Part shown: one piece after another, positions 11,698 to 26,500 of the stretch | Layout of the letters: each line of letters opens with the position of its first letter | How positions within the stretch are numbered: position 1 is the stretch's first letter | Source: Hybos culiciformis | Taxonomy: Eukaryota; Arthropoda; Insecta; Diptera; Hybotidae | Direction of reading: 5' to 3' | Length of the DNA stretch: 64,000 nucleotides | Assembly (NCBI GenBank): GCA_964007475.1 | Contig: OZ023273.1 | Span: 51,771,525-51,835,524, forward strand | Notes under the pieces: generated by a model | What the model saw: only the letters and a program-made list of their open reading frames with translations | Database searches by the model: none | What the model was told of the DNA's origin: nothing | Position numbers and translations under genes: made by a program

Positions 11698-14600
11698 TCA
11701 CATAGTGGTTTTATATACGTTTTTCCACTAACCGAAATCATATTTTGTATAAAAAAATATTATTGTTTAATTTAAAAAAGTAAAAATATTAATTAGTTGT
11801 TTAGGATATAATATCATCCTTATCTCTTATAAGATTGAAATTTTGTATGTAATCATAAATATTGGAGAAAATCATGGAATAAAATAAAATAAATAAAAAA
11901 ATAAATAAATAAATATTGCTTTTTAATTGTTTGGGAATATTTTTAACTTGAAATTTCTGAAAGAGTATTCAATTGTTCTTTCCTTAAGCTTAGGACTTAT
12001 TTGAAAGAAACACTTAATACCTATATCATTTACAATTCTTGAGATGAATGTTACTCAAATTAATTTTTATTTAAATTGCATGAAGTTTTATATTTAATCT
12101 TGTGAGTTATACTTGAATATTTATTTCTTATTTTTTTGAGGTATTTGATTTTTTGATAAATTACCTTTTATCTCTGATTCTAGACTTAAAAATTTCTTAT
12201 AAGGTACTTGTTAAAATACATATTATATTATATCTAAGTTATCACATTAACTAAAACATCATTATATTTTGGTACTTATAAATATAACAAGATATAATAA
12301 AATAACAAACAAAAACATAAGTTTATTCAATTAGTTTTTTTTTGTTTTGGTAAATACATATATATCCATCTATTACTGTGAATGGTGTAAAATATATTCT
12401 TTTGACTTTTAAAAGGACTATTACATACAATATTGATGTGGTACTGTTTTGTTTATTTTATCCCATGTAATAGATATTATTATTCCGAAATGAAATCATT
12501 TTAAAAGTTTAATTATAATATTTAATTACTTAGCCACACTTAAATATCATAAAAATTATGTCTAATAAAAATAAAAATCTTTATTTTTAAAATGTTTAAT
12601 AATGTTTTGAATGATAAAACGACACTTCATTACCAGAAGAGTAATTCATGTAATTGCAATGTAAATAACATTATATAAAGCATAATGTCTATTTGTACAT
12701 AAATATGTACATATAATACATTTATTTATGTATGTCAAGTCATATAGAAAAATTAATGTACATATGTACATACAGTACATACATAGTACATACATAGAAT
12801 TAAATAGTTCATAATATATTATATACTTATGTATTAATAATTTTAATGATAATAGAACAATTGTAGGTATTATACAATGCAATAATGTATAAATACATTA
12901 AAAACTTTAATACTAATTATATTTAACATGTTTGCATGTTTAAGATTGATAAACTTTTATTGACAAAACGAATAAAAATGTTTATATCATCAAGGATTAG
13001 ATTTCCATATGAAAACAATGTGGTTGGTGAGAACTTTTAGTGTATTTTTTTGAATAACTTTTTGGACAACACAAAAAAAAGCTAATGTGATTTTTGAATG
13101 CCATCATAAGTTGATTCCAGTTCATTATATTTTATGTTTACATACACGCACATAGTATATATTGTGTGTAACTGCGGATAAAAAATTAAGTTTCTTATAA
13201 TCTTTCAAGTGTTCTTTCTTCTTTTTCAAACAATTTTACAATGTGTCATATAATCATAATATATAGATTATGGATATTGTAATTTCTACTCATTTGTTTT
13301 ATTTCATGATAAAAATAATTCATATTATTTTTTTGTTATTGTTTTAAATTTTTAATAAACCGCATATCGGGGAAAAAAATTTAATCATAATTTTTTTAGC
13401 ATAAATTATATTAAAAATTAATAACATCTACTCCTTAAAATTGCATGTGAAAATTATCACAAATAAACTTTATTCTCTAATAATAACAATATAATGCAAA
13501 TTGTATGATTTTTACCGCATGTGTAACTCGCCATAATAAATTAAATTAGATTACCAGGGATGTTATTTGTAAGTAGATAGCAATACATACATATATATTG
13601 TTAGGTAGATGCATTTTTTAAATTATCCTTCATATAATCGCGGATACATTGCACATTTAAATAATTTAAAATTTATACCTATTGGAGTATGATTTTCGAA
13701 CGAACCATGATTATTTATTCGAACATATAAAAGTTTCTATTAAATGAAAATAGGTAATTAACCTTTGTTTATTTTACAACATCTAATCTCCTTATATACG
13801 AACGAAACCATTATCACTTTGATTTATATAAATAAAATAAACAAAATGTTTAAATATCATGTGCCCTATATGTTATATTACGAATGGATTAGTTAAGTTA
13901 AGTTATTAGTTATTAGTTAAGACAGGTTGCGGTATGGTATACACCGTTTTGTTAGTTCTGAACCAGGCTTTCATATACATTAGCTCCAGAAACATTATTT
14001 TTTCTGGAGTTAATGTATCAAATTCTGTACCAGAAGAAAAGGTGTACACGACATCATATACTTTTATTAAAAGAATTCTCAAAAAGATCATTAAAAACTT
14101 ATTGAACAAAAGGACAAATAATAATTTTAATGCCAAAAATCCCCAAAGATAAACCTTTTTGATGATCAACATTTTTTTTAAGAAGCTTCTAAAATAATGT
14201 GAAATCATTATATAAAATAAAGATTATCTCGTGGGACAAAATTAGTTTTTTTAAAACATTAGGAATATATTGAAAGCTTATGGGGAGGAAAAAAAATTAT
14301 TTTATTACTTAAATCTTAAATTATTAACTTATGTTACAATATCGCAGTTTACATTGCGGAAAATATTGAACTTTTATTCTTTTAATCAGTAACAAATTAA
14401 TGTATTGTTAACTTTTATTTTTATTAACATTACAACTTCAAATTGTCGTTTTAATCGGAATCGAAAATAATTAATCGCGAAGAAATAGGGAAATAGGGAA
14501 CACACCACCTTTTAAGATCTTAAGACAAATTATATTGTATTAACGAGCGTATACGAAAAACACAAAAAAAAAATGGAGCAATTTTTACAATCTGGTTTGT

Positions 14601-17527
14601 ATTACATTATACTTGCAGATTTAGTTGTTAAAATGGACACCTTAGTTGTTAAATAAAACACAAAATGTTCAAATATTTATTAACGATACTAGCAAAGAAA
14701 ATTAACTTAGCTTTTTTCACCTCTCTTACCGTTTATCACAGCTTTTATCGCAACTCGAATATAAACAGTTATATGGAAAACTGTATAAATTTTATGCTAG
14801 TATCGCGGATCTTATCATTTATCGCAGCTCAATCATAACCATGTCCTAAGAGCTGAAATAAAATCAATTATAATTTTTACGAATTCAAAATGGCTCCTAC
14901 TCATATTTTCCTCTAAAAGCCTGTAAATTTAATAAAAACTATTTTTTTTTTTATAAGCATTAAATTTTATTAATACAGAATTTCAATTTCACAGATAAAA
15001 AAAAATTTAAACAAATTGAAAAAAAAAAAGATTAATAATGTTGAAAAGAAACTGTTAAATAGAATAAAAATTATATAACACCTAAATATTAAAAAATAAT
15101 TGTTTTTTTTTCATCAAAGTGAAAATGTAGAAGTGAAAACATAGAATTTTCTTTTAATTTCAATTATCATAACTAATTTCATTGTTTTTTTCCTCTAATT
15201 GTTTCTTGACATCTGCATATGAAGGAATAGACTAAAATGAAAATTTATTTTATAATTTGCTTTATATGTTGGCTGAAATATATTTTTATTTTTTTTTTAT
15301 TTTTATTGATGCAAAGGATTTCTAACGTTTTCAACATGCATCACATTCAAAATTTCAGCAAAAAAGAATCAATGCATATAATTTTTAAGCTTTTTTATTT
15401 TCAATTAGGGTTAGTATACATTATATTGAATATATTGAATATTTTTTTTGAAAATTCCAAAAAATACATAACACATAATATACTTTACATATGCATCACA
15501 TAATATAGCTTCCAGCAAAGATTCTTATTTGTTTCAGTAATAATCAAAAAATAATCAAAAAATTAATTGTTATATGTACTTTGAGCTGAAATAAATCGAA
15601 ATAAAGTTTTTTTTTTTAAATATCTAAACTTAAATTGAGAAATCTTTCCTGAAACCTGACTTCCAAGTAGTTGGATTATAGAAAGACTCCGCACACTTCC
15701 ACGATTAAGCTAGAGATATTTTTGAAAGTTTATCCCGCTAATATAAAATAATGCATGTAAAAATTTTGAAGTTCATGTCATATTGACGTTATATTTTAAG
15801 AAGTTCCAAAACTTCCAAAACATTTATTTACATTTATTATTATTTACTTTCCTTTCTATAATTTTTTTCTAATTCGATAACGAGCCTAAAAAAGACTTTT
15901 TGCAAGCACTTAGCCGGATTTCTGTGTATATATTACATGCATATAACTAGAATTTTATTTGGTTCAATCTAAATTGAATTAAAGTTTTCTGTGATTAAAG
16001 TTTTCTGTGATTAAAGTTTTCTGTGAACAATATTATTACATTTGACTATGATGAATGATTTCGTATGTCTAAATTAATCGAAATGAACAGAAAAATATAG
16101 TGTATAAATACATATAAATATACATAAATATAATAGTGTACATACATACCGAACCGTACCTAATTTTTATTAAAAATGTGCAATACGAGTTTGCATTATG
16201 AGAATCCTATTTATTAAATTTTTAATAAAATTTTTATAGTTATTCTTATTCTATTCAATTATATTGTATGATACCCAAAACGTAATATTCTAATTAAAAA
16301 TTTGCTTGGCACGAGAGACTAAAAATTTAATCATTTTATTTTTTCTTCGAATAATAATAATAATAAAAACAAATTTCAAGGATATTCGTGAAAAAATTAA
16401 AACTATTAAATAATTTTATTCTTCAATTATAATTCATTATTTTAATTGAGATATTTAAAAAATAATTATAAAGAGAATAGTAAATTTTCTTCTTAATTGA
16501 AAAGTTGTTAATCTCTTTAGAATTAATTTTTTTTTTTTATAAATTTTTCTGATTTGGAAATTTATAATCATTTTCCCAAATTAAATAGTGAATATTTTTT
16601 TGGCAACGAACAAATATTATTAAATAGACATTATTAAATATAAATTTATTCCTCATATTGTTTATTGACATTATTGAGAAATGTAAATAAAATAAATGAT
16701 AATACGTGAACAGATGTTCCGTAACTAGACTATAAATAATAACCACATTGAATATTATTTACTTTTCAAATTGGGTTTAGAATAAAAAATATTTTATTGC
16801 TCTTTCTGTTATTGTTTATCCTGCAGAATTTATTATTACAATCCAGAATACAGATGATTATTTTAAGATGGCTTAAAGCTGAATCCGCAATTTAGAGAAT
16901 AGTAAATAATTATGTAATAAAGATTTCCACATCATATGCAGACAAAATAAAAAATTTTTGTGAACCCAATAAAACGTATTTTGGAAAAGTAAAAAAACGT
17001 CTAAGAAGTTATCAAAAAAATATTTTTCCTTTGAATTTTTTAATTTAATTCAAATCCTGATTCCCAAATTGAACATTTAGTTCAGAACGCATAGTCGATT
17101 ATTTATTATTATAATCACTATGTTATTTCATTGCACGAAATTTAATAATTGGAAGTGAAGCATCGAAAAATGTTATGTTAAATGTTTGTTAAATATGAAT
17201 TTTATTTTAAAAGTAATTTTATGTTTATTTATTCTATTTGATTACCTATAACATCACACTATTGTCCATGATTTAATTAAGTATCTCATAATATATATTT
17301 TTATACATTCAAAGAACATGTTAGCTTAATTATAAAACAACAAAATTAATTATTTTTATTACTATATTTTTTATTTTGTAATTTCAATTATTATTATTAA
17401 ATATTAAACAAAAAGCACAAATAAGTTTTTAAAATGTTTAACAAAACAAAATTAGTTGCATAACACAAAATTACATAAATTATTCAAGTAAATGCATTCA
17501 TTACATGAATAGTTAGAAAAATTTGTC
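10286..17527. other. AT-rich spacer, simple repeats only
   Basis: No recognisable gene. It holds a 30-base A run (11666-11695), TACATA-rich microsatellite-like sequence around 12690-12800, a short hairpin with 15-bp arms around 13976-14018 (CATTAGCTCCAGAAA pairing with TTTCTGGAGTTAATG), and three 16-bp tandem units at 15978-16025. The few open frames are short and of low complexity. Confidence 0.6.
15978..16025. repeat. 16-bp tandem repeat, three units
   Basis: Three perfect tandem copies of ATTAAAGTTTTCTGTG at 15978, 15994 and 16010. A small minisatellite in spacer DNA with no visible function. Confidence 0.9.
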
Positions 17528-20500
17528 TTAACTAACCTTCCAGTGTTCCTTATCCCAAACTGGGAAAAGTTGACGGAAATATTTTGGCTCTTGCCCTTGA
17601 TGAAGTTTTATAATTGGGATTGTCTCTTTATTTCTGTGTGATGGATCTTTGCTGATGTATTCCTTTAAAATATATAAAAATAGTAATAATTAATTACAAT
17701 AAACTATACAATCATTATTAATATATAAAAAAAAATCATATAAATACCATTGCCATGTCAAATGCTCGCTCCTTTTCCTCCTTATTTGTGCTTTCGCCTA
17801 CCCATGAATAAACTTCATCACCTCCATCTAAAATCATAACATCATCGGTATCAAGATCGTCTTGCTGATAATGGGGGATTTCTTCAATGCGGATTTTTCC
17901 GTTTGTCTTAATTATGCAATGGAACAAACGTGGTTCTAAAATTGGAGCACCAGATTGACCAACACTTTTATCGTAAGGACCTTCACCATTTAAATGCTCC
18001 CAGAAGCTACTTGGTTCTGAACCTTCTTGAATAATTTCCGTTTCTTTAGACTTCCAGAAATCACGAACACGAGTTCCTGCCATTTCTTTTTCGAAATCAG
18101 ATGCACCCTAAGAAAAAAATTTATTTTCAAAATAATTTGTAATAAATGTTGCTTTAAAATATATTTATCATGACATTACTCTTTTTTGTTAGCGATTGAC
18201 AAAATTGATATCTTCCGTTGATTTTCGGAAATCAAATGCCGAAAACGAGTTTTATTATTCAAAATGTGTCGATTCTGTGACTTAAATTTAATTACAAAAA
18301 GGCAAGAAAAAAACTTACTGTTCCAATCCAAATAATAGCTTTATCTGCTGAAACCAAAGCAAACACATCATCAGATGCTAATGAAGATGAATCTGCTTCT
18401 ACTTCAAATGCACTAACATCAGTAGCATCAGTTCCTCGAATTCGGAATAATTGCGGTTTTATTGGCGCCCCTGTTATGGTAGAAACCAATTTTCCTTTGA
18501 AAATTTTTAAGAAATGACGTGGTTCGTTTCCTTGAACGATACGAACAACCATTGCATTTCCTAATTCTTCACTAATTTTAGAAGCTTGTTTCAAAACTTC
18601 AGTTTTAGTACTTTCGGGTGCTGTCTTTCCTTCCCATGCGTATAAAATTGTACCTGTTTCTCCATTTTTATTTTCATAATTATATTGGAAGATATATGAA
18701 GCAAAGCCCAGAATCAAATCAAAATCATCAGGCAAGGTTAGCTCATTATGAGTTACTTTTTGTAAATCAGGTTGATACATTATTTGCCAAACCTAGAAGT
18801 ATATTTTGATGTAAATTTTATTTAATAAATGCATAAAAACATGAAAAAGGTTCATTATGAGATAATCCCGTACCTTTACAATAGGATTATCTCCATTATC
18901 AGGCATAAAACCAATAGCACGTCCACCACTTTTTTTTAATTTATCAATGACTGATGTATCAATTTCTTCATCTGCAACATCTGAATCATAACCCATAGCT
19001 GATCTTACTAAACGAGTATGTTGCATTCCAACATCCCTCCAAGTCGAAAAGTATTGCTTGAACGGTGCGGATTCAGCTCCTTCAACTATTCTATGAACTT
19101 CTGTCCAAGATGGATATTTTTTGGTCTTAAGAAAGTCTAAAATAAACATTAAGTTTTTATATGCTTGCTGAACTAAGCGAATGTAATAAGAAAATTCAAA
19201 CCTTGAGCTTTAACCATTGCTTGGCTTTTCTCTTGTTGAGTTGCTCCCCTACCAACCCAAACAAAAATGCCTGATCCAGTATCCAAAATAAAGCAATCAG
19301 CGGTTTCTAGCATTTCTTGACGCAATGGTTTTGTAGAAACGGTATCAACTCTAAGTGATCCAGTTTGATCAGTAACTTTGTACAACGTAACAGACCGCTC
19401 ATCAGCGGTTTCGAATGCACCATCTTCTTCCCCAGTTGATTCTTCAGGTACCTCAGAAGGTGATCCTGAGCCCATAATAGTAAAGAATTCCTGCTTATCT
19501 ATGTCAGTACTAAATTCATCTAATTTAAATAGAAAAAAAAATCTAATTAATTCTTAATAAACATTGCGAAATAAGTTTCATTATGTATGGTCAGAACTTA
19601 GTAAATATATGTTTAAAAAAAAGTATTAAATAAATAAAAATCCATTTTGACCCAATCTTTTTATTATTTTATGTTTTAGTGGCGAAAACATTGAAAACTT
19701 CGGAAAAATTCTTAATTTTATTAATTATTATTGTCAAAATATTTTTAAAAGATTCCGATTAGGTCCCTTAAGAGTAAATTTCTTGAATCGAAATGTTGAA
19801 ATCGGGTCTTGTATCTCATACATCTTGATACATATCAATCATTCTATTTTAAAATAAAATTATACAATAATTCTTATGGGGTTTTTTTTTTTTTGAAATT
19901 GGAATATTTTAATATTTCCACAACTTTTTTGCAATGACTTAGAAGATGCCTAAACAACATAGAATTTCGTTTAAACTTATATCTTTAATTGTAAAATAAA
20001 TGAAGTAAATCGAAATGTTTATTCGTGAAACATTTCACATCTTTAAATTTATTTCTTCCTTATGTAAAATTTATTTATGACATAAGAAATTCCAACATCC
20101 TTTAAATATACATGTACGTATATAAAAGCAGCATTCAAAATGTATTTCTTATATATAAGAATTGACTATTTTTAAGAGCTCACAATTGATTCGTGAATTA
20201 TGTCTGAAGTATTGAAAAAATAATAATAATAATAATAATAATAATATTTAAACAGATATCTGGCTAATTATTTCACATCTCATTATTGTATTCAGTTTAA
20301 TGAAATAAATTAGTCAATGATAACAACAAAAAATATTTGTTTGCTTTCTGAAATTTCGAACTGTTCCTAAACAATTCAAAGACTAATTTGCAATCCAAAA
20401 TGAAAAATGTTATAAAACGGAAAATTTCTTTCATTCAAAATAAATCGATAGATATATAAATTACAAAAAGAAAACAAAAATGTGATCTTTTGGTCAGTGG

Positions 20501-23500
20501 TCCTCATGCAAAAGATTACACCAATTTTTTTTTTGTAAATATACTTAAAAACATAAATCAATCACGATTAGGAAACAATAAATATTCTTTTATAATATCA
20601 TACTAGCAACAACATTTCTTTGTTAACAAATTATTTATCAATTTCTTCTCACTGTTTAACAAAAACAATTTTTGAAAATTCTCTTTTTTCATTTTATTCC
20701 CGGTCATGGTGTTTTTTATAAAAAATTAAATTTTCGTCATCAATAATTTAACATAGAAGGAAAACAAAATCAATTCATATTTTTAATCTAAAAGAATTTT
20801 TTTTCTTTTGAGATATCGCACCTACCTCTATTCAAAAAACAAATATTACTGCAATAGATCTCCATTTATATCAACTTTAATTAATTTAAAAAAAAAGGAT
20901 GAAAAATTCACTTACCAATTATATTCACACGAGAACGTCCATTATGATCTTGATCTCTGATTTGATTAGCGGCACTGATTGCTTTTAATTTTTCAATACG
21001 TTTTGCACCGGAACCAACATAAACATAAATTTCATTTCCAGCATCTAATATAAAGCAATCACCTGTATTCATTGATGACACTGATAAATTCACTTGACGA
21101 ACTCTAACATTACGTTTTCCTTTAACTTGGAACAAACGTTTTTCACCTGCTGCATTTGTTTGTACGTGACGGAATCCTGTACCAACACCGCCTTGTTCAT
21201 AACGTACTCCTATATTATATTTTCAAATATAAATATAAAAAAAAAAAATGCAAATTTTTAGATAGTAGAAAATCATAGTTTGAAAAATAAAAAATAAGAA
21301 AATTTTTACTGAAAAAAAAAAATCTACGAGATTTTCAAAGGATATCCTGTAAAAAGGAAATATGTTTGTATATTCACAAGTACCATATTGAATAAAGAGC
21401 AAAAACTATATATTTCTGTTATTCTTTTGGATATAAATCTTTTTTACAACTTCTATATAAGAATAGTGAAAGCAGTTCAATTACCTCAATAACAAAATTT
21501 ATAAAAAAAAATTTAATACAGAAAAAAACCAACCTCGCTTTTACCGTGGCAATAAAAGATTATACTTTTAAATCGTTATTATAAATCATAAGAAATCTTT
21601 ATAGTTATGATATTATATATGTATATTATAAAATTGACTGCGACTGCACTTAAAAAATAAAAGTTTTTGCAGAATTTTCACATTGTGAAATTTTCCATAA
21701 TTTGGTTGGATAAAAGATAAAACTTGGATAAAACTTTACAAGATATGTTTAGAATTGAAGTGTGATTGCGACGAAATGTAAATAGTTCAAAATTAAAAAT
21801 TAAAATTTAATCGTTTAAACGTCTTACTTCATTTTCAGAAAAAAATTAGTATTGATTTTAAACCACAATACTGACACCAATATGTTGAACACTTTTTTTT
21901 AAATATTGCAATATTTTTCAGTGCAATATACTGGTACTGATTTTTTTTTTTTGCAGTGTAATATTTTTAACTCGAACTTACCATTTCTAAAATAACTCAA
22001 AAATAAAGATGATTCATGATCCTGTGTTTCACGATGTTGAACTGGGACACCATTCAAAAGGTCATCTAATTGAACTGTTAAAATAGCAGCACTACCAGCT
22101 TCATCTTGTGATGTATCAGAACCCAACCAAAAGTGAACATCATATGTGAATTTATTATTGTTATCCTTTTTGGTCTGCAGTTTAATATATTAAATGAAAG
22201 GTACACCATTGGTAGGTATTTGAGTTTTTTTTTTATTTTATAAAATTAAACAAAAAAATTGCATGCATATAAATATAATATGTACCTACATACCAACGTA
22301 CAGAACATCAGGTTTAAAGGGAAAAAATAAAAAGAATTATTGGCAGAAAGGATTTTCCATTCAAATAGTGAATTTAATAATTTAAAAGAAACCAATTTTC
22401 CAATCTAATGAATCAAGATCAAATGTTGAGAAGTTAAATAGCATTTGAATGTAGAATTGGAAAATAAAAGTCAAATTAGAAAATATATGGTTTTAAATGA
22501 ATACCTATATATAATATAAAATTCAATATAAAATGAACTAAATAAAAAATCAGTGATTTGAATTAATCATTAAAAGTAAATTATATGAAGACAATATTTT
22601 TTTTAGGCATACATGTGGATTATTTTTCAAAAATTAATTCATTCATAATCGATTCATAGTAGTTTTACTATTTTTTGGTTAAATAAATTTTATTTTATGG
22701 CGGGATTTCCTGAACTTCCTTTTTTTTTTAACAGCCTAGGCCGCTCACCTTAAGGAAACAAAAAAAAACATACTAAATTTAATACGTATAAAAAAAAAAT
22801 AAAATAAATTCCTACAAATATTTATTATAAAAACTGTTTCGAAATAATTTTTTTTTAATTTTGGGAATCTATGAAAATTGTAGGTTTTTATTGTCGGTAT
22901 TACTATTGTTAAAAGAAACTAGCTATTTTACATAAATATTGTATATGTATTGTTTGGATGCGTGTTTTTCTCAGTAAATATTATTATAATTTTCTTACGT
23001 TTAAAACGATAAATGAGTCTCCAGTGTAAAATTTTCCATAATCTCTTGGTTGATATACAACTGGATTAAAATTCTGAAAATGTAAAAAATAAAAAATAAA
23101 TAAAATCAAACATTAATTTTTTTATAGGATTAAAATATGTTAAATTTTATAAAACCATTTTATTAAAAAATAATTGACAAGGTAAAGTTTATTATCGTTA
23201 TATCGTTTCTTTTTCGAATCTTAAAATTGGCAGCACAAAAGGATTTTTTCCAATTGAATTTATGGTGGTACGTAAAGATAAATTAAAATCAGGTTAGGAA
23301 TTTGCTATGTATGATGATATTGATATTTTATTCAGAATAATAATGTGTGATTCTTGGTATTCTTGTTATCAGAGAAAAGAAATTTAAATTTTTTTATATG
23401 GCAAATTCCAGTTCATTTGCCTGAAATATTCCGGGAAACTGCATTTGCCACAAATATTCTACTAATAATACGTAGATATATATGCCATGCCATTAACTTT

Positions 23501-26500
23501 TTTTAATTTATTATTTTGAATTTTGTGAAATAAAAATGTTTGTGTTCACATTTTTGGATTTTAGTTTATTTTATTTCGATCGCATGAATAAATTCTAAAC
23601 AATCTTATTAATATAGAAATCAATGCAAATATATTTTTATTAAGGGTTTTTCGTAGTACCTACCTAACTTATAATAAATCATAAAAAAAATAGTATTACG
23701 CTTCAAAACAATTAATATTGATTTTTTTTTTGAAATATTTTTTTTATAAACGGATTGGTGGCTTTAAATATTAAGTTTATAATTTTTTAATGTTTATTTT
23801 ATATACATAATACGAATATTCAGATTTGTAGTTATACGACATAGATGCTGTAGAGAAAATTTTACAATAAAATTTTTTCTAAAATTTATATGAAAAAACT
23901 GATAGGCCGTAACAAATAATAATAATAAATTAAAATAAACATAAATTGCATTTTTGTGTCATAAATTACTTCAATTCATGAAGCAAAAAAGAAGATGAAT
24001 CATAAAAAGAAATATTTCGAGAACTTTAAATTTTAAATAATAAAAAATTGTTTAAAAGTTTTACTTTCAGCCAAATCATATAAAGAATCAACATCATAAA
24101 AACGTGAACAAAGTCTTGTAATAATTGTGACAGTGAACTTTTGGAAAGTTTGTTGGTTTTTTTTATAATAATCGCAATTATTGTTTTATTGGGAGCAAGT
24201 CTCAATTATATCAAAAAGAAAAACAAACAACATAGGAAATCTTTGTATCTAATAAATTTCCTTTTTTGTAAATACTTCAGATAAAAGTAGTAATTTGATT
24301 TATATTAAAATTAACTTTTAATTAACTTATAATATTTTTTTATATAGGTTTATAAATTAGTGGATGTGTCCTTATCTTAATTCGAATCATTCAATGAATT
24401 TTAGAAAAGCTAACTTTTTTTTAAGATGCAATGTCGAACAAAGTATAATATAATACATCAATCAAGATTAATATTTAATTTATTTAATAACAAATTTTAT
24501 ATTAAAAGTTTCCTATAAATCAATTAATAAAATTAAAAATGATTTAGTATGAAATTTAACTTAAACATAAACATCTTATTTGAAAACTATTTCGATATTT
24601 TACAAATACATATTAAAAAACAAATCAAAAGTAAATTTTTCGAATTCTAGGTATATAATTTTTAAAGTAAAATTATGTGTAATTAATTTTTAAAAATTAA
24701 TAAAAAATTGTTAAATAAAAACATTTAATGAAACATTTCAATCATATTACATATTTAATTTTTATGATTAATTATAATTAAAATTCTGTAAAAGCAAAAA
24801 AAAAAAAAAAATAGATATTCGAATGTTTTTTAGAATGACTGTATTTATTTATAAAATATATATTATATAATAAGATATAAGACATTGTGGCCGTCCTTTT
24901 AAATGTTTATTTAAAATATGTTTATGTTAAACCCTAAGTCAATAATTTATGGTTAAAATGAGTGGCATTTATAATCTATTTATATTATTTTATGATTTAT
25001 TAGAAATTTATTTTGTAGCACGACGATCAATAAAAATTAAATTGATTGACAAAAATTTAAAAAAAACTTTATATATTTTTTTGTGAAAAAGAAATTTCTA
25101 CGTATAAGTGTGTTTTAAATTTTCCAATTTTATGATACAGATAATCACACAGTTTTTCACAACTTTTTGTTGAAAAAATTGAGTATGATCAAGATTATAA
25201 CGTACATATGTATCAGAATATGATCAAAGATACAATATTATTTGTCATTTCAGAAAGAACGTAAGTCATAAATAAAAAATAAATAAATATTTCGCTAATT
25301 ACTTATACAAATATCCACACAATACACAGTTTTCATTTATCATTTTTTGAAAATAATTTATTTTGTGATCCCAAAATTTTGCAAAAATGGCTTGTGATCT
25401 CTTCGGATACTGTTCAGATTTTGTTTAGTTTGAAATATTATTCTCATGATGTACAAATATGTATAATTCATTTTTTTTTAATAGTAAAGTAATGGAATGC
25501 CAATTTCTTAGATCCAATTATATATCAATATAAAAATAATTGTTAATATTATATTAATTGTGTTTACCAAAGAATTTAATACACATAATTTTACTGTTAT
25601 ATACGAAGAAAATGATTTTCCAGTAATTTTTTTTGTTTTATATACTGAACATTTTTTAAATTAATTTATTCTACTTCTTCAAATATTTTTATTGAATGTA
25701 TGCATTTTTTAATCAAAATATAATTTTTATTGAAAAGATCGTAATAGAACAAACAAAAAACATTTTTCTTTCTATCAAAATACAGAACTCTATTAAAAAT
25801 TGAACTTTATTCCCATTAAATGTAGTTAAATGAAAAAACATAAAAAATATTTTATTTTTTTACTTTAAAATATTCTATTCCTGTTCCTGTAATCACTTTA
25901 TTTTTTATTTATTTTTTTTGGTATTGAATAATAAATTATTTATTATTGAAACCTGTGAATGAAAAATTCTTTTTATATTTTTAAAATTTTTATCTCAAGA
26001 ACAATTATTGCAACATAATTTAACAAAAAAGTATAATTTATACGCTTTCGTTTTTTGATAAATAAGATTTATTTTCGGAAAGTTTGTAATTTAAATATTT
26101 GTAAATTGTTTAATGTATCAAAATAATATTCCAATTATGGTGACCAAAAATAAAATTTAAACTATTTATCGGAATAATTAAACCCTATTCTGGGGTCAGA
26201 TTAATTTCTTATACTGTTTTTAAAAATATTATATATATAATATGAATATAATGTTATGTATACACATACACATACCAAACCAACTAGATAATAAATTTAA
26301 ATTTTCAAATCGTGTAGAAATAAAAACATATGAAATTCTTGAAATACACTTTTGTGTCATCCAAATAGTTCCAATAAATTTTATCTTATAAACAACGGTC
26401 TCTGAATTCTGACACATAAAATTAGCCGAACTATGAATCTTTCATCACATTCATACTAAAAATTAAATCCTATTCCAATTTAAAAAACAATTTATATAAT

